Source: an uncultured Collinsella sp.
GTDB lineage: Bacteria; Actinomycetota; Coriobacteriia; Coriobacteriales; Coriobacteriaceae
Direction: 5' to 3'
DNA length: 6,329 nt
Assembly (NCBI GenBank): GCA_902494545.1
Contig: CABUTP010000094.1
Location: 1-6,329 of the forward strand
Numbering within the stretch: position 1 is the first letter of the stretch; each line of letters starts with the position of its first letter. Made by a program: the position numbers and the translations under genes. A model generated the notes under the pieces. It was not told where the DNA came from, searched no databases, and saw nothing but the letters and a program-made list of their open reading frames with translations. Positions 5,508-6,329 of the stretch are shown one piece after another.

Positions 5508-6143
5508 TTAGAACTCGGCAAATTCGGGAGCGCCGACCTCAATCTCCTCGCGCCCCGCCATAAGCTCGCGCATCTTGGCGCAAAACGACTCCTGCTCCCC
5601 TGCCTTAAACACCAAGTGAAGTGTCACGGTATCCGCGTAATCGGTATCCGAAACCTTTGCACCCGAATCCTGGGCCAAGCGAAGCACCTGCTCATACTGC
5701 GGATAGGCCACATGCACGTCAACAGGCACGACACTCGTCATCTCGACGATCTGCCCGGCCTCCTGAGCCGCGGCCACCGCCGTCTGCGTCGCCGCGGTAT
5801 AGGCGCGCACCAAGCCACCAGGACCCAACAGCGTGCCGCCAAAATAGCGCGTCACCACGCAGCAAACATTTTTGAGCCCCGCGCCGCGCAGCACCTCGAG
5901 CGTCGGCATGCCGCTCGTGCGGCTCGGCTCACCGTCATCGCTCTGGCGTTCACGTCCATCCACCAAAATCCACGCGGGAACATTGTGCCGAGCGTCGTAA
6001 TGACGCTTGCGAACCATCTCGATAAAGGCATTCGCCTCATCCTCGGACTCAATATGGACCAGCTGGGCAATAAACCGGCTCTTGCGGTCCACAAACTCGC
6101 CCGAAGCCTCAATATTCGATTGCAGAGTAAAATAGCTGTCCAA
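5508..6143 (-). CDS. yigZ: YigZ/IMPACT family protein (UPF0029)
   Basis: This 211-residue cytosolic protein is of the IMPACT family, related to E. coli YigZ and to the C-terminal domain of eukaryotic IMPACT, a regulator of the Gcn2 kinase; the bacterial function is poorly defined. Visible family features are KSRFIAQL near 21-28, KRHYDARHNVPAW near 46-58 and SDDGEPSRTSGMPTLEVL near 68-85. The signature TRYFGGTLLGPGGLVRAY spans about 98-115. The remainder matches the usual small C-terminal DUF1949 domain, and the length is normal (about 200-215). The frame has a TGA just upstream (6155-6153) and no ATG before residue 43, so translation must begin at a TTG. TTG at 6143 is preferred because GAGGGG lies 5 bases upstream; TTG at 6146, with 2-base spacing, is the alternative. 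It converges on the redox gene and shares a hairpin with it. Confidence 0.9.
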   Translation of the reverse strand: MDSYFTLQSNIEASGEFVDRKSRFIAQLVHIESEDEANAFIEMVRKRHYDARHNVPAWILVDGRERQSDDGEPSRTSGMPTLEVLRGAGLKNVCCVVTRYFGGTLLGPGGLVRAYTAATQTAVAAAQEAGQIVEMTSVVPVDVHVAYPQYEQVLRLAQDSGAKVSDTDYADTVTLHLVFKAGEQESFCAKMRELMAGREEIEVGAPEFAEF

Positions 6144-6183
6144 CAAAGCCCCTCAAACACAAGCAAAGCAACAAACAGCCTCA

Positions 6184-6189
6184 ATAATA
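6184..6189 (-). promoter_or_regulatory. Candidate -10 box for yigZ
   Basis: On the minus strand TATTAT (5 of 6 consensus) stands in otherwise GC-rich sequence about 40 bases before the yigZ start. No convincing -35 hexamer is found at 16-18 bases, so this is only a candidate. Confidence 0.35.
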
Positions 6190-6329
6190 CGGCAAAGACA
6201 GCACCGTTGCCCTCGCCAACAAGAGCGGAAACGCCAATGATGCCGTCACCAACAGCGAGAACCCGTCAGCGCGAGCAGGGTGCCTTGAAAGACAAGGGCA
6301 TTGACCTTATGGGCATGCCCGAAGGCTTG
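6190..6329. other. Right-edge region without a recognisable gene
   Basis: Several short frames are open here. On the plus strand one begins with ATG at 6237 and is still open after 31 codons at the edge (ending GIDLMGMPEGL), but without a good ribosome-binding site. On the minus strand one enters from the edge and stops at 6246, and another reads hydrophobic residues between 6306 and 6181. I recognise none of them, and no RNA gene or terminator is apparent. Confidence 0.3.

Noticed and set aside
6181..6306. Short minus-strand frame encoding a hydrophobic stretch, a possible small membrane peptide
   Set aside because: No ATG, no ribosome-binding site, and it overlaps the likely yigZ promoter region; a chance frame is more likely.

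Overview
The window is about 6.3 kb of GC-rich, gene-dense bacterial chromosome carrying housekeeping and metabolic genes with short intergenic gaps. Codon choice, the protein repertoire and the intergenic palindromes around a GGGAC-GTCCC core suggest a gut anaerobe of the Coriobacteriia, most likely Collinsella or a close relative. That assignment is an inference from general likeness; no marker gene in the window proves it.

Layout from left to right. The 3' part of a YegS/BmrU-type diacylglycerol (lipid) kinase runs rightward off the left edge and ends at 741. A long perfect palindrome (749-819) separates it from a leftward block of four genes. In transcription order these are metY-type O-acetylhomoserine sulfhydrylase (4762-3479), a DHA-type MFS drug/metabolite exporter (3335-2031), xanthine phosphoribosyltransferase xpt (1871-1293) and a small GGQ release-factor-like protein (1209-829). 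They share a strand but are probably not one simple operon. A strong intrinsic terminator follows metY, and a second hairpin with a T tract follows xpt. The metY promoter and a weaker xpt promoter candidate can be seen.

To the right, a rightward gene for a C_GCAxxG_C_C family cysteine-rich putative redox protein (4994-5440) diverges from metY across a 231-base gap. That gap also holds a hairpin directly against its ribosome-binding site. A convergent leftward yigZ/IMPACT-family gene (6143-5508) starts at a TTG and shares a GC-rich hairpin with it. The last 180 bases hold a promoter-like -10 box and no gene I can support.

Functionally the genes are largely independent: lipid phosphorylation, ribosome rescue, purine salvage, efflux, homocysteine synthesis from sulfide, a thiol protein and an IMPACT-family protein. 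No phage, insertion sequence, CRISPR, tRNA or rRNA is visible. I do not see a convincing new multi-gene system. The most interesting items are the palindromic repeat family (one copy apparently serving as a terminator), terminators placed directly in front of downstream ribosome-binding sites, the hairpin at the redox gene's ribosome-binding site, and the minimal GGQ protein.
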